Shown in pieces: positions 52,368 to 61,291 of a stretch of DNA of 64,000 bases. A program made the position numbers and the translations under genes. Position 1 is the first letter of the stretch, and each line of letters begins with the position of its first letter. The notes under the pieces are model-generated. The model worked only from the letters and a program-made list of their open reading frames with translations, was not told the origin of the DNA and did not search any database. This stretch comes from Bacteroides sp. (GTDB lineage: Bacteria; Bacteroidota; Bacteroidia; Bacteroidales; Bacteroidaceae): assembly GCA_021201335.1 (NCBI GenBank), contig JAJQFD010000041.1, positions 1 through 64,000 on the forward strand, in the 5' to 3' direction.

Positions 52368-53384
52368 ATGAAAGCAGTAGCTATTTTGGGTGAACGGAAA
52401 GTAGCCCTCATTGAACGGGAAAAGCCTGAAATAAAGCCCGACGAAGTACTCGTTAAAATAAGATATGTAGGTTTCTGTGGATCAGACCTGAATACCTTTC
52501 TCGGTAAGAATCCAATGGTTAAACTTCCGGTGATACCTGGTCATGAGATTGGTGCAGAAGTTGAAGCGGTAGGAAAACTGGTTCCCGAAACGATCAAACC
52601 CGGTATGTATTGCACCGTCAATCCTTATACAAGTTGCGGCAATTGCCCTTCTTGCCGAAACGGACGTGTCAATGCTTGTCAGTTTAACCAGACCTTTGGT
52701 GTTCAACGGGATGGAGCGATGGCCGAATACATTGCGGTTCCCTGGCAGAAAGTCATTGTAGACGATCAGATTAATCCGCGCGATTTTGCTTTAGTCGAAC
52801 CGATGAGTGTAGGTTTCCATGCTATCTCCCGGGCTCAGGTAACAGATCTGGATGTAGTCATGGTAATTGGTTGCGGGATGATCGGTGTGGGTGGGATTGT
52901 ACGTGCTTCCCTTCGCGGAGCCCGTGTCATTGCGGTAGATGTGGACGATAAGAAACTGGAACTGGCGAAAACAATGGGCGCTCATTATACCATTAATTCT
53001 CAGACGGAAGATGTTCATGCACGTATGCAGGAAATTACCAACGGAGCAGGGCCGGATGTGATTGTGGAAGCCGTGGGTGCTCCTGCTACCTATCACATGG
53101 CAATTAACGAAGTTGCCTTCACTGGCAGAGTCGTTTGCATCGGGTATGCGAAAACAGAAATTGCTTTTGAAACCAAATACTTTGTGATGAAGGAAATGGA
53201 TATCCGCGGTTCACGCAATGCTATGCCCGAAGACTTCAGGGCAGTCATCGAATATATGAAGCGGGGAACTTGTGCTGTGAATGAACTGATCAGTGGCATA
53301 TTTCCACCCGAACAGGCACAGGAGGCACTGGAACAATGGGCCGCTAATCCGGGAAAGGTGTTCCGAATCCTTATCAAATTCTAA
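52368..53384 (+). CDS. Zinc-binding alcohol dehydrogenase family protein (sugar-acid/polyol dehydrogenase-like)
   Basis: A 338-residue MDR-family dehydrogenase. Catalytic zinc ligands: Cys in VGFCGSDLNTF (about residue 37), and His-Glu in PGHEIGAEV. Structural zinc cysteines are in TSCGNCPSCRNGRVNAC. The NAD-binding Rossmann motif is GCGMIGVGG. Closest in pattern to the L-idonate, L-galactonate or sorbitol dehydrogenases. It is separated from the aldo/keto reductase by the MITE-like element and from the amidohydrolase by 3 bp, so co-translation with the latter is likely. It would oxidise a sugar acid or polyol produced upstream. Confidence 0.9.
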   Translation: MKAVAILGERKVALIEREKPEIKPDEVLVKIRYVGFCGSDLNTFLGKNPMVKLPVIPGHEIGAEVEAVGKLVPETIKPGMYCTVNPYTSCGNCPSCRNGRVNACQFNQTFGVQRDGAMAEYIAVPWQKVIVDDQINPRDFALVEPMSVGFHAISRAQVTDLDVVMVIGCGMIGVGGIVRASLRGARVIAVDVDDKKLELAKTMGAHYTINSQTEDVHARMQEITNGAGPDVIVEAVGAPATYHMAINEVAFTGRVVCIGYAKTEIAFETKYFVMKEMDIRGSRNAMPEDFRAVIEYMKRGTCAVNELISGIFPPEQAQEALEQWAANPGKVFRILIKF

Positions 53385-53387
53385 GAT

Positions 53388-54311
53388 ATGAACTACAAAA
53401 TCATTGATGCACACGCTCACCTCTGGTTGCATCAGGATACGGAGGTTAACGGGAAAAAGATCAAAACGATGGAAGGAGGTCGATCGCTTTTCATGGGCGA
53501 AATTCGCCAGATGGTACCTCCTTTTATCGTGGATGGAAGAAATACAGCAGAAATCTTCCTATCAAACATGAACTATGCCCAGGTATCAGCAGCTGTTATA
53601 ACCCAAGAATATATTGACGGCTTGCAGAACGAATACCTCCGGAAAGTGGAACGTGAGTACCCGGATCGTTTCCTTTGCTGCGGTATGGTGGATGCTCGCA
53701 AAGAAGGTTTTCTACCTCATGCCCGGCAATTAGTCGAACAAGGTTTTAAAGCCATCAAGATACCTGCCGAAAGATTGATCATGCCAGATCGCCGTGTTTA
53801 CCTGACATCCAACGAAATGATGCAGATGTTCAAACTAATGGAAGAGCACGACCTGATATTCTCTGTAGACTTATACAGCGGTGCAGAACAGGTAGATGAA
53901 ATGAAAGAGATTATCGCCGAATGTCCCAACCTACGGATAGCCATCGGGCATTTCGGAATGGTAACCCGACCAGATTGGCAGGAACAAATCAAGCTGGCCC
54001 GTAACAAGAATGTGATGATTGAGTCGGGGGGAATTACGTGGTTGTACAATGATGAATTCTATCCATTTACCGGAGCGGTATGGGCTATCAAAGAAGCAGC
54101 TTCACTGGTAGGAATGGACAAACTGATGTGGGGATCGGATTACCCCCGAACTATTACAGCCATTACTTACCGCATGTCTTATGATTTTATAGTGAAATCG
54201 AACCTACTATCTGAAGAAGAGAAAGCTCAATTCCTGGGAAGAAACGCGGAGTCATTCTATCGTTTCAGTAAGCTGATTGATTTACCCTATATTAAAAATA
54301 TGTCGGAATAA
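53388..54311 (+). CDS. Amidohydrolase family protein (lactonase-like)
   Basis: A 307-residue metal-dependent hydrolase of the amidohydrolase 2 family (TIM barrel). Metal ligands: IIDAHAHLW (HxH), a Lys/His region around FKAIKIPAERL, His in IAIGHFGM, and Asp in MWGSDYPR. Relatives open sugar lactones (for example L-fucono- or 4-sulfolactones) or act on small ring compounds. It follows the zinc dehydrogenase by 3 bp. Together with the two preceding genes it suggests aldose, lactone, acid and keto-acid steps, although the order is inferred. A terminator follows at 54316. Confidence 0.88.
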   Translation: MNYKIIDAHAHLWLHQDTEVNGKKIKTMEGGRSLFMGEIRQMVPPFIVDGRNTAEIFLSNMNYAQVSAAVITQEYIDGLQNEYLRKVEREYPDRFLCCGMVDARKEGFLPHARQLVEQGFKAIKIPAERLIMPDRRVYLTSNEMMQMFKLMEEHDLIFSVDLYSGAEQVDEMKEIIAECPNLRIAIGHFGMVTRPDWQEQIKLARNKNVMIESGGITWLYNDEFYPFTGAVWAIKEAASLVGMDKLMWGSDYPRTITAITYRMSYDFIVKSNLLSEEEKAQFLGRNAESFYRFSKLIDLPYIKNMSE

Positions 54312-54315
54312 AATA

Positions 54316-54348
54316 ATTCCCGTCATCCAGAGTTCAGGATGACGGGAT
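54316..54348. terminator. Intrinsic terminator between convergent genes
   Basis: Perfect stem TCCCGTCATCC / GGATGACGGGA with an 8-base loop (AGAGTTCA) between the amidohydrolase gene and the manganese catalase gene. Probably works in both directions. Confidence 0.78.
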
Positions 54349-54377
54349 ATTAGGAACGAAATAGTTCAAAATTCTGA

Positions 54378-55328
54378 TCAGAGATCTTCACACTTATCTT
54401 CGTACATACTCCATTGTATGTCTTTTTGCGGTGTAGCTTCTTTTACTTTCTGACTTCTTTCTTTGCTGAGTTTTTTATTCATTTCCGCAGCTTCATCCAT
54501 TGTCATGGCGGTTTTTTCAGGCTGTATATCAGCTAATCCATTGGTTGACACCACTTCTTGTTGTACATCATCTACATAAAGCCATTGTTCTTTGAGCTGG
54601 GTACTCTTACCTTCATTCCACGGGCCACGGGCATCATTGCCTTTTGACATATTATAAGCACGATTGCTATAACGCGGATCTGCCTGTAAGATTCCCGGTG
54701 GGAAGTTCGGTTTAATAGTTTCTAACGCAGCTTCGAACTGTTGGTAATGCGTTACTTCGCGGGTCATGAGGAAACTCAATGTTTCTTTTACATACGGGTC
54801 ATCTGTAAACTTAAACAGATATTCATAAACAATCTTCGCGCGTGCTTCCGAAGCAATATTAGAGCGCAAATCTACAGTCGGGTCCGCATTTGCTGAAATA
54901 TAAGAAGCACACCACGGATTACCGTTACTATCCGAAAGGATCGGACTACCGGCAGATATAACCCCAAACTGCGGGTTGATTGTTGCCTGATGAATAAAGT
55001 CTTCTTTGGCAGCCTTACCCTTCATCATTTGATTGATTTCGGCATTGTCTGCCATATCTTTCATTTCTCCATTGATACCAGTCAATAACATCTGAATGGT
55101 AGCTCCCACAATTTCCAGGTGGCCTAGTTCTTCTGCTGCAATATCCATCAGCATGTCATAAATCTCAGGATAAGGATTGTGGCAGGAAAATGCCTGAACG
55201 AAATACTGCATAGCAGCAGCCAGCTCACCATTTGCACCGCCAAATTGTTCCAACATCAAACGAGCAAAACGAGGATCCGGTTTGGAAACCCGTGCATTAA
55301 ATTGCAAATCTTTTACGTGATAAAACAT
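54378..55328 (-). CDS. Manganese catalase
   Basis: A 316-residue non-heme di-manganese catalase (ferritin-like fold) that breaks down hydrogen peroxide in the cytoplasm. Metal-site residues appear in GANGELAAAMQYFVQ, AAEELGHLEIV, ASEARAKIVYEYL and TREVTHYQQFE (Glu/His sets). The C-terminal third is a Lys/Glu-rich tail (DEAAEMNKKLSKERSQK). Oxygen-sensitive gut Bacteroidales may carry such a gene against oxidative stress. Intact; convergent with the preceding operon. Confidence 0.94.
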   Translation of the reverse strand: MFYHVKDLQFNARVSKPDPRFARLMLEQFGGANGELAAAMQYFVQAFSCHNPYPEIYDMLMDIAAEELGHLEIVGATIQMLLTGINGEMKDMADNAEINQMMKGKAAKEDFIHQATINPQFGVISAGSPILSDSNGNPWCASYISANADPTVDLRSNIASEARAKIVYEYLFKFTDDPYVKETLSFLMTREVTHYQQFEAALETIKPNFPPGILQADPRYSNRAYNMSKGNDARGPWNEGKSTQLKEQWLYVDDVQQEVVSTNGLADIQPEKTAMTMDEAAEMNKKLSKERSQKVKEATPQKDIQWSMYEDKCEDL

Positions 55329-55543
55329 AGTTCGGTTTAGTTTAAATTAAAACATATATTGATTATTTCTATTATAACAGAATGTTCAACAAAGAGGTTT
55401 ATAATTTAACTACCGGATAATAAAGAATTAAATATTTTAATTTTAATTGACACGAAAAGGAAAGATAAACTAGTGTAAAAGACCAAGCCACAGAGAACTA
55501 ATCAAATCACTCTGTGGCCCGAACTATTTATTTATTCTTCTAA

Positions 55544-57313
55544 TCAAAAGTTATTGAGGACTTTCCGTGCCTCGTTCACCATTTCTGCTGCATTGTCTTT
55601 AGTGAGATTCTCCGGCATAAATTTAGATACTGCACTATTTAATTTCCGAAGTTGGCTCTTCATTCCCTTTGATTGGAACTCTTCGCGGAGTATTCTGATC
55701 TTTTCTGCATCCTGTACTCCTTCTACCAGGCGCTCCATCCGAATGCTGCTTCGTCCGGGATATACCAGATAACAGTCTCCCGCAGCCCATGTGCGGAAAC
55801 GGGAATCGAGTAGAGGCTCTTTTGTCCAGCTATTGTATGCCCACCGGAGGTAACCATCATAGTTTCCTGCTACAGCATGCCAGATAGTCCAAGTGGCTTC
55901 TGCCGGAGTGGAGAAAGTAAATACATTGGGGTAAGGTTCTGTACAACAGGTATAAACGGTAGTTATCTTCCCAACTTTGCGACGCACTTCGCGAACATCA
56001 TCCGGTACATTTTGCCCGTACGCTAAACAGAAATCATACATAAAGGGTTCTACTTCCGGATAGTAATTTCCTTGTCCGGATACTTTGTATTCCGGGTCAG
56101 CCCGCCGAATCAACTCGAAGGCATGCCGCATCATATCGGGTTGACGTTCGTCCATGGAAATGGTTGTTCTTTCAAACCAACCTTTCTCCCGTAAATGGCG
56201 GGAAAAGTCTTTCAGGAAGTTAAACCAATAATCATCGTAATCAGGTTCACCCGGTTTAGCTCTGACAAATAGAACGCGATTCGTTGCCTGATCGAAGTAA
56301 TCGAATTTAAGTTCCCAGGGCACCAAAGTAAAACAATTGATTTGCTTATCAATGCCCACGCTCATCATGAACTCAATCCATTGATCAAATACGGTGTAAT
56401 TGTATGTCCAGGTCCCATCCAATTTCTTCATACGGAAAACCATACTGTCAAAGGCATCTTCGGTTTGTCCGGCCCAAGGTTTATACATAATGGAGGCAGT
56501 GATTACTTTCTGGCCGGCATTGGCAAGCCGTTGCATAACAGGACGCATGGCATCAAAGTGCTCTTTGCTCCAAAGGGGAAGGTTATAGTAACGGGCTACT
56601 GCATACGGATTCTGCCAGAGATCCAAATGGAATTTCCAATCTTTGGGTTCGGGGAGTGTACGAGACGAAACGGTCAGTTCAAGTTTTAATTCCATCGGGG
56701 CAATTCCATCTGCCGAAACAGTTAAGGTTCCCTGGTATTTTCCGGCCTGGGCTTGAGAAGGTACCCAGATATTCAGCCATACCGGCTGCACTGTCATTGA
56801 TTCTATATCATGCCGCATTTTAGCATCCAGCACATCAGCCACCAGCGAAGAATCCCAGTCGGCCTTATTCGGACGATGGCCACATCCTCCTTTGCCATCT
56901 TTATTCAGTTCATCCGTCATTACATACCGAACGAAACTGGGAGTTATTTTAGAAGACGGGATAACCGAAGACCCACTCCGAAGATCGGATACAGATAAAG
57001 TAATGTTTTTCAAGGGTTGATTTGACCAGAGAACCGCCTGTGCATTTACACGTTCTCCTTTCCAGGCTTTACCTGTCCATTTATTTCCCGTCGGTATAAC
57101 AGGAATCGTATGTTTTGGATAACGCACATCAATACTCCCCCATTGAAGTTGCACAGGAAGTTTTTGATTTTTCCATACTTCGGGGGAAGTATGGGGCTTG
57201 GTGTCAGTCAATTCGTTGTAATCAGGATGAAGTTGATTCTGAGCTTGAAGCGAAAAGGGAAATACAATAAGGGTGATAATAAGATAGGTCAGTTTTTTCA
57301 TACAAGTAGCCAT
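55544..57313 (-). CDS. DUF4091/GH123-like glycoside hydrolase
   Basis: A 589-residue protein with a signal peptide (LIVFPFSLQAQ). The N-terminal beta-sandwich (about 55-225) is followed by a barrel carrying an Asp-Glu pair in TTISMDERQPDMM, as in GH123 N-acetylgalactosaminidases, and a DUF4091 C-terminal part (EATWTIWHAVAGNYDGYLRWAYNSW). Expected to be a secreted or surface glycosidase; GalNAc-type activity is suggested by the family but not shown. A start shortened by three residues to MKKLTYLIITLIV (57301) is also possible. Alone on its strand. Confidence 0.86.
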   Translation of the reverse strand: MATCMKKLTYLIITLIVFPFSLQAQNQLHPDYNELTDTKPHTSPEVWKNQKLPVQLQWGSIDVRYPKHTIPVIPTGNKWTGKAWKGERVNAQAVLWSNQPLKNITLSVSDLRSGSSVIPSSKITPSFVRYVMTDELNKDGKGGCGHRPNKADWDSSLVADVLDAKMRHDIESMTVQPVWLNIWVPSQAQAGKYQGTLTVSADGIAPMELKLELTVSSRTLPEPKDWKFHLDLWQNPYAVARYYNLPLWSKEHFDAMRPVMQRLANAGQKVITASIMYKPWAGQTEDAFDSMVFRMKKLDGTWTYNYTVFDQWIEFMMSVGIDKQINCFTLVPWELKFDYFDQATNRVLFVRAKPGEPDYDDYWFNFLKDFSRHLREKGWFERTTISMDERQPDMMRHAFELIRRADPEYKVSGQGNYYPEVEPFMYDFCLAYGQNVPDDVREVRRKVGKITTVYTCCTEPYPNVFTFSTPAEATWTIWHAVAGNYDGYLRWAYNSWTKEPLLDSRFRTWAAGDCYLVYPGRSSIRMERLVEGVQDAEKIRILREEFQSKGMKSQLRKLNSAVSKFMPENLTKDNAAEMVNEARKVLNNF

Positions 57314-57337
57314 GTGTTAGTTAATCAATTGGTTTAG

Positions 57338-57582
57338 CACAGCACAAAAATAAGAAATCGATAGCACATATCAGGGAGATAGTTACATCATTCTCCCTTA
57401 CTCATACTATTTTTATTATTCCCCATCAGTATTCGAAATGTAATGGCAGAGTAAGCCTATCCTCCTTGTACGATAAGTATAGGATACGTGCACGATAGGT
57501 ATACTCTAATTCTTCCCCGATAATTGCTCCATCGCCGGGAAAACCTCCTCAACATTTACACCCGATAGTTTGTTATATTATT
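57338..57582. other. Intergenic region with the shared GTACGATAAG motif
   Basis: 245 bp between divergent genes. 57466-57512 resembles 47679-47726 (shared TTGTACGATAAG, ATAGG, TACG and TACTCTA blocks). It may hold a common regulatory site or a small repeat. No clear promoter. Confidence 0.4.
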
Positions 57583-58488
57583 ATGAAACCCGGTCATTTA
57601 GTAGTTAGTAAAGTCTATTCATTCTTCTTATCACACAACCGAAAGAAACAAATAGAACGATTGATCTTTTGGGTAGCCATCTTTGCATTTATTGTTCACT
57701 TTTTACTGATCATATTGGTTTCATCAGGATGGTTCCCTAGTTCGATGCTCGGAGAATCACTTACTTTAAATCCGTTACGAGCAATATATACTCCCTTTTC
57801 GGTTATCCTGCTTTATGAGATTTATTCGTTAATCTATTACCTCCCCAAATCCATTACTATCTATTTAGGCAAACAATATGAGATTATTACTTTAATATTG
57901 ATTCGGAAGATTTTCGACGATCTGGCTCGACTGGCCGAAGATGGGATATCCATTGAGTTTGAGGATGTTAAAAGTTTACTTTTTGTTTTCGGCTCGCTTC
58001 TCATCCTTTTATTGCTAATTTTCATTTATTATCGTATTAGCGGAAGCAAAGACGTACGTGTAGATGACACGCAGTGTGGAAGCCGCAAAGAACATATCTT
58101 TTTCTATTCTAAAAAGGTACTAGCTATTTTACTGATGATTCTATTCATTTTCCTTTTTGCAGAAAGTCTTTTAGAGGTGAAAAACTTCACATTCAGCGTG
58201 GAAGGAATTACATATATGCTGAAAACAATCAATAATACCTTCTTCCGAACCTTCTTTACCGCACTGATCTTGACAGAGGTTCTGCTATTGTTATTCACAT
58301 TCAATCTGTCAGATCAGTTTAGTAAGGTAATCCGTAACTCGGGATTCATAATTTCTACCATTCTTCTGAAATTGTCTTTCGATGCTGAAGGTATCGCTAA
58401 TATCGGTATTATACTTACATCTGTTATTTTCGGTGTAGCAATATTGGCTATTTATCGATTGTTTCGGAAGAAACTACCTGACAGTTGA
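57583..58488 (+). CDS. Membrane protein of unknown function
   Basis: A 301-residue protein with about seven membrane segments (for example FWVAIFAFIVHFLLIILVSS, LLFVFGSLLILLLLIFIYY, VLAILLMILFIFLFAES and IIGVAILAIY at the end) and a short hydrophilic middle region (SGSKDVRVDDTQCGSRKEH). I recognise no family. Its stop overlaps the end of the convergent MSEP-CTERM gene by 15 bp. It may be connected with that gene, but only the position suggests it. Confidence 0.72.
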   Translation: MKPGHLVVSKVYSFFLSHNRKKQIERLIFWVAIFAFIVHFLLIILVSSGWFPSSMLGESLTLNPLRAIYTPFSVILLYEIYSLIYYLPKSITIYLGKQYEIITLILIRKIFDDLARLAEDGISIEFEDVKSLLFVFGSLLILLLLIFIYYRISGSKDVRVDDTQCGSRKEHIFFYSKKVLAILLMILFIFLFAESLLEVKNFTFSVEGITYMLKTINNTFFRTFFTALILTEVLLLLFTFNLSDQFSKVIRNSGFIISTILLKLSFDAEGIANIGIILTSVIFGVAILAIYRLFRKKLPDS

Positions 58489-60465
58489 CTTTTTTCTCCT
58501 ACAATTGAAGAATAATATAATCCCTGATAAAACAAGAAGAACAGTCATACCCGGCTCACTCATCCGCTGGGAAGAGCTAGATTCGCCCACATCAAACGAC
58601 CTATCGGACGAGAGCACTTCCTTTTGTTTTCGTAATAAAGCTGCTTTCTGGGCCTCATTCTCAACTACAATATAAGAAGTTACCGGAGTGAGAATTCCTG
58701 ATTCAAAACTTTGGTTGATTAACTCCAGCCAATCTTTATCCGGGCGACCAGGATACATTTGCTGCGATAACCACTTACCACGTAATAATAAAGCGGTATT
58801 CCAATTCTTCTTCTGAATATTTTCTGCGGGTATGGTGGATTTTCCTTCTTTCAGAATTATTTCCGGTTTTCCGTTGTTGCGAACATACGTACTACCACCT
58901 GAATATTTATATTCTAATACGTCTATAGTAGAAAAATCAGGCTTAATATTCAAAGGCATCTCCGGTTTGTATCTCAAAGAATATACTTTGATACTTCCAT
59001 TCCGGCCCATTACATAAAAATAATCACTTTCAGGATAGATAAACTTAAAGTCCGCATAGTTTACATCCAGTAAACAAGATCTGGGATGATCTGTTAGCAT
59101 CACTATCACCGGATAGGCATCCTCCTGCCAAGCCTGAAACAAGGCTGTCTTCATTCCTCTATCTGCATAAAACCCGCCATCAAAAGATGATTTCTTATAA
59201 GCATCCTGCCAATTATCACTGATTGAGAAGGTTCTGACGTAGCTGTCTACGAGACTGATTTTCGCCTCTTTCGCTAAAGCGGGATATTCGTTTTTCAGTT
59301 GTTCGATATATTCCGCCCAGTTCCTTTCGGCTTCCTTTTCATGGGCAGATACATCCACCAGAAAATGGAAATGGGATTTCCGGGTAACTTTTCGCAGATT
59401 TTCCTTTTCTTCGGAAGAAATATATTGAACGAAAGCATCGCTGGGAGTAGTTGAGACATTGGTTTGAGTCTCCAGATTTCCCAGTAACATGGGAATGCTA
59501 TCTAATACCAACATCCCAGGTTCTTTGTGAATAAACTCGATGCCTGTTTTCCTTACTTCGTTTTCGGCAAAAGGAAAAACTTTAAATCCAACCCGGTTAC
59601 CGCTCAGGTAATACAAAATGCCCGGGTCTTTCTTCTCGTCTTTTATCTGGGAATAAACCCACATGGCAGACTTCTTTTCAGAAAGAATTCCCATTTCTTT
59701 GCGGCCTTCCACGTACAGGTAGTAATCACTTATAAAGCATCCTTCAGGTAAATTGATAGCAGTAGCAAATTCCGATCCTCCCCATTGTTTGTTCCTAGCT
59801 GTTATCTCTAAATGGACCCAACTTTTCCATGCTTGTTGCATGTCATCATATTCGCTCTCAACCTTCCAGTCGGTTATATCCACTCCTTCGTCTGATTGCA
59901 TTTTCTCTTCCTCATTGGTATATAGCAGATCTTTGCCTTCAAAGATATATCTCATAGCATTGAGTTTTTTATCAGAAAGAGTCAGGTTATCGAGTACCAA
60001 CCAGTTATAATAAGAAGATATATAAGGTGTAAAATTGAAGAACAGAAAAAAGCCTCTCCCGCCCTTCTGGTTTTCTATAACATTTAATGTTTTAGCGATG
60101 GCCTTCTTATTAACCTTGCATGTTTTCACATAGTCAGGTTTATAGACATACTCCATAGACTCGTCCAATACTTTTCGATCATGTACGAAACTAATAGTCA
60201 TAAAAACCGGGATTATCAAGAAAGAAGTACAGGCAGCCAGTATCAACAGCTTCCGGGAAAAGAATTGGGTAAGGTAAATGAAATCCTTGTAAAGCTCATT
60301 GGTATGAATCAGAAACAACACTAGAGGGGTTAACATCAGGAAACCTACTCCTACCAGTAAAATAGCCGGAATGGATAAGGGTAGATAGGGGAGAAACACA
60401 ACAAAAAAAATAGAATGTATAGGTAAATGTAATGCAACGTGCCAAATATAATTCCAAACGATGAT
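58474..60465 (-). CDS. MSEP-CTERM sorting-domain membrane protein, C-terminal part (frameshifted)
   Basis: The main frame here encodes about 640 residues: two membrane helices, then a large extracytoplasmic region, including a VIT-like part (INLPEGCFISDYYLYVEGRKEMGIL) and LVDVSAHEKEAERNW. The C-terminus is the sorting signal: MSEPG, one hydrophobic helix (MTVLLVLSGIILFF) and a basic end NCRRKK. The frame is open upstream of 60399 to the disruption at 60466-60475, where deleting one base joins it to the next entry, for 938 residues. Exosortase XrtK is expected to process this signal. Confidence 0.82.
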   Translation of the reverse strand: MIVWNYIWHVALHLPIHSIFFVVFLPYLPLSIPAILLVGVGFLMLTPLVLFLIHTNELYKDFIYLTQFFSRKLLILAACTSFLIIPVFMTISFVHDRKVLDESMEYVYKPDYVKTCKVNKKAIAKTLNVIENQKGGRGFFLFFNFTPYISSYYNWLVLDNLTLSDKKLNAMRYIFEGKDLLYTNEEEKMQSDEGVDITDWKVESEYDDMQQAWKSWVHLEITARNKQWGGSEFATAINLPEGCFISDYYLYVEGRKEMGILSEKKSAMWVYSQIKDEKKDPGILYYLSGNRVGFKVFPFAENEVRKTGIEFIHKEPGMLVLDSIPMLLGNLETQTNVSTTPSDAFVQYISSEEKENLRKVTRKSHFHFLVDVSAHEKEAERNWAEYIEQLKNEYPALAKEAKISLVDSYVRTFSISDNWQDAYKKSSFDGGFYADRGMKTALFQAWQEDAYPVIVMLTDHPRSCLLDVNYADFKFIYPESDYFYVMGRNGSIKVYSLRYKPEMPLNIKPDFSTIDVLEYKYSGGSTYVRNNGKPEIILKEGKSTIPAENIQKKNWNTALLLRGKWLSQQMYPGRPDKDWLELINQSFESGILTPVTSYIVVENEAQKAALLRKQKEVLSSDRSFDVGESSSSQRMSEPGMTVLLVLSGIILFFNCRRKKSTVR

Positions 60466-61291
60466 CTTTCTTCTTCGGCGAAGGTAGGCAAAGCAAAACG
60501 CCGGTTATTAATGCAAGTGCAGGAAACCAGAAAGAAGTGAAATCTCCGAACACACCACTCGCCCCACCGAAATAACGCATAAACCAGCCATTATTTAGGA
60601 AAAGTCCCGCAATGGGAAAAAGAATGGTAACCGGAATCTTCCATAACAACTGGTATTTTTGCCAGAAGCTGGCTTTCTTAGCCATCAGAATGTAAATACT
60701 CCGAACCAGGAAAAACAGGAAAACAAGTGTGGCACCTATAAAAGTAATGATGAAAATATGTTCTGAACCGTACCAAGAGAATCGCCACAGAGGAGTAATA
60801 ATAAGACCAAACAAATAGACCCCAACCGGTATCAGTATCGTAATGAGGAAACTAACCCACGCTTTCTGCTCGGAAGGAGAGGCAGTGAGCCGAACCACCA
60901 ATGCAAACAGTGAATAAGCCAGCATCGGCATCAGGAAAGTACAAGGGTAAATTTCAATAATCCCCGAAACCATCCATTGGGGTATACTGGAAGGGAAAAT
61001 ATCATTTATATGATAAAAATAGAAGTACAAATAAGCAATATAGGCAACTAAACCGAAGATGGCATACCACACGGAAACAGCTTTCTTTTTAATAATCAGG
61101 AAGACAGCATAAGCTACATTTACAAGAGCCAATCCTGCAAGTATTCCGCCAAACAATTGCCAATGAGCGAGAGAATCTTCGCTCAGCAAACTTTTGATCA
61201 CGTGGAATTCTCCGGTGAGAAGAACAACTAAAAGAACAATGGGTAGCGTATTAACTATCAGCAACCATCTGGGATTAAGCAAGTTTCTCAT
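60296..61291 (-). CDS. MSEP-CTERM membrane protein, N-terminal part (frameshifted)
   Basis: About 270 residues of seven to nine membrane helices, from MRNLLNPRWLLIVNTLPIVLL to LALITGVLLCLPSPKKK. After GAAGAAGAAA (60466-60475 in plus-strand terms CTTTCTTCTT) the frame degrades. With one base fewer the sequence continues IIVWNYIWHVALHLPIHSIF, a further helix leading into the other part. MSEP-CTERM proteins are single large proteins, so these two frames are one gene. Its start overlaps xrtK by 17 bp. Confidence 0.8.
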   Translation of the reverse strand: MRNLLNPRWLLIVNTLPIVLLVVLLTGEFHVIKSLLSEDSLAHWQLFGGILAGLALVNVAYAVFLIIKKKAVSVWYAIFGLVAYIAYLYFYFYHINDIFPSSIPQWMVSGIIEIYPCTFLMPMLAYSLFALVVRLTASPSEQKAWVSFLITILIPVGVYLFGLIITPLWRFSWYGSEHIFIITFIGATLVFLFFLVRSIYILMAKKASFWQKYQLLWKIPVTILFPIAGLFLNNGWFMRYFGGASGVFGDFTSFWFPALALITGVLLCLPSPKKKDHRLELYLARCITFTYTFYFFCCVSPLSTLIHSGYFTGRSRFPDVNPSSVVSDSYQ

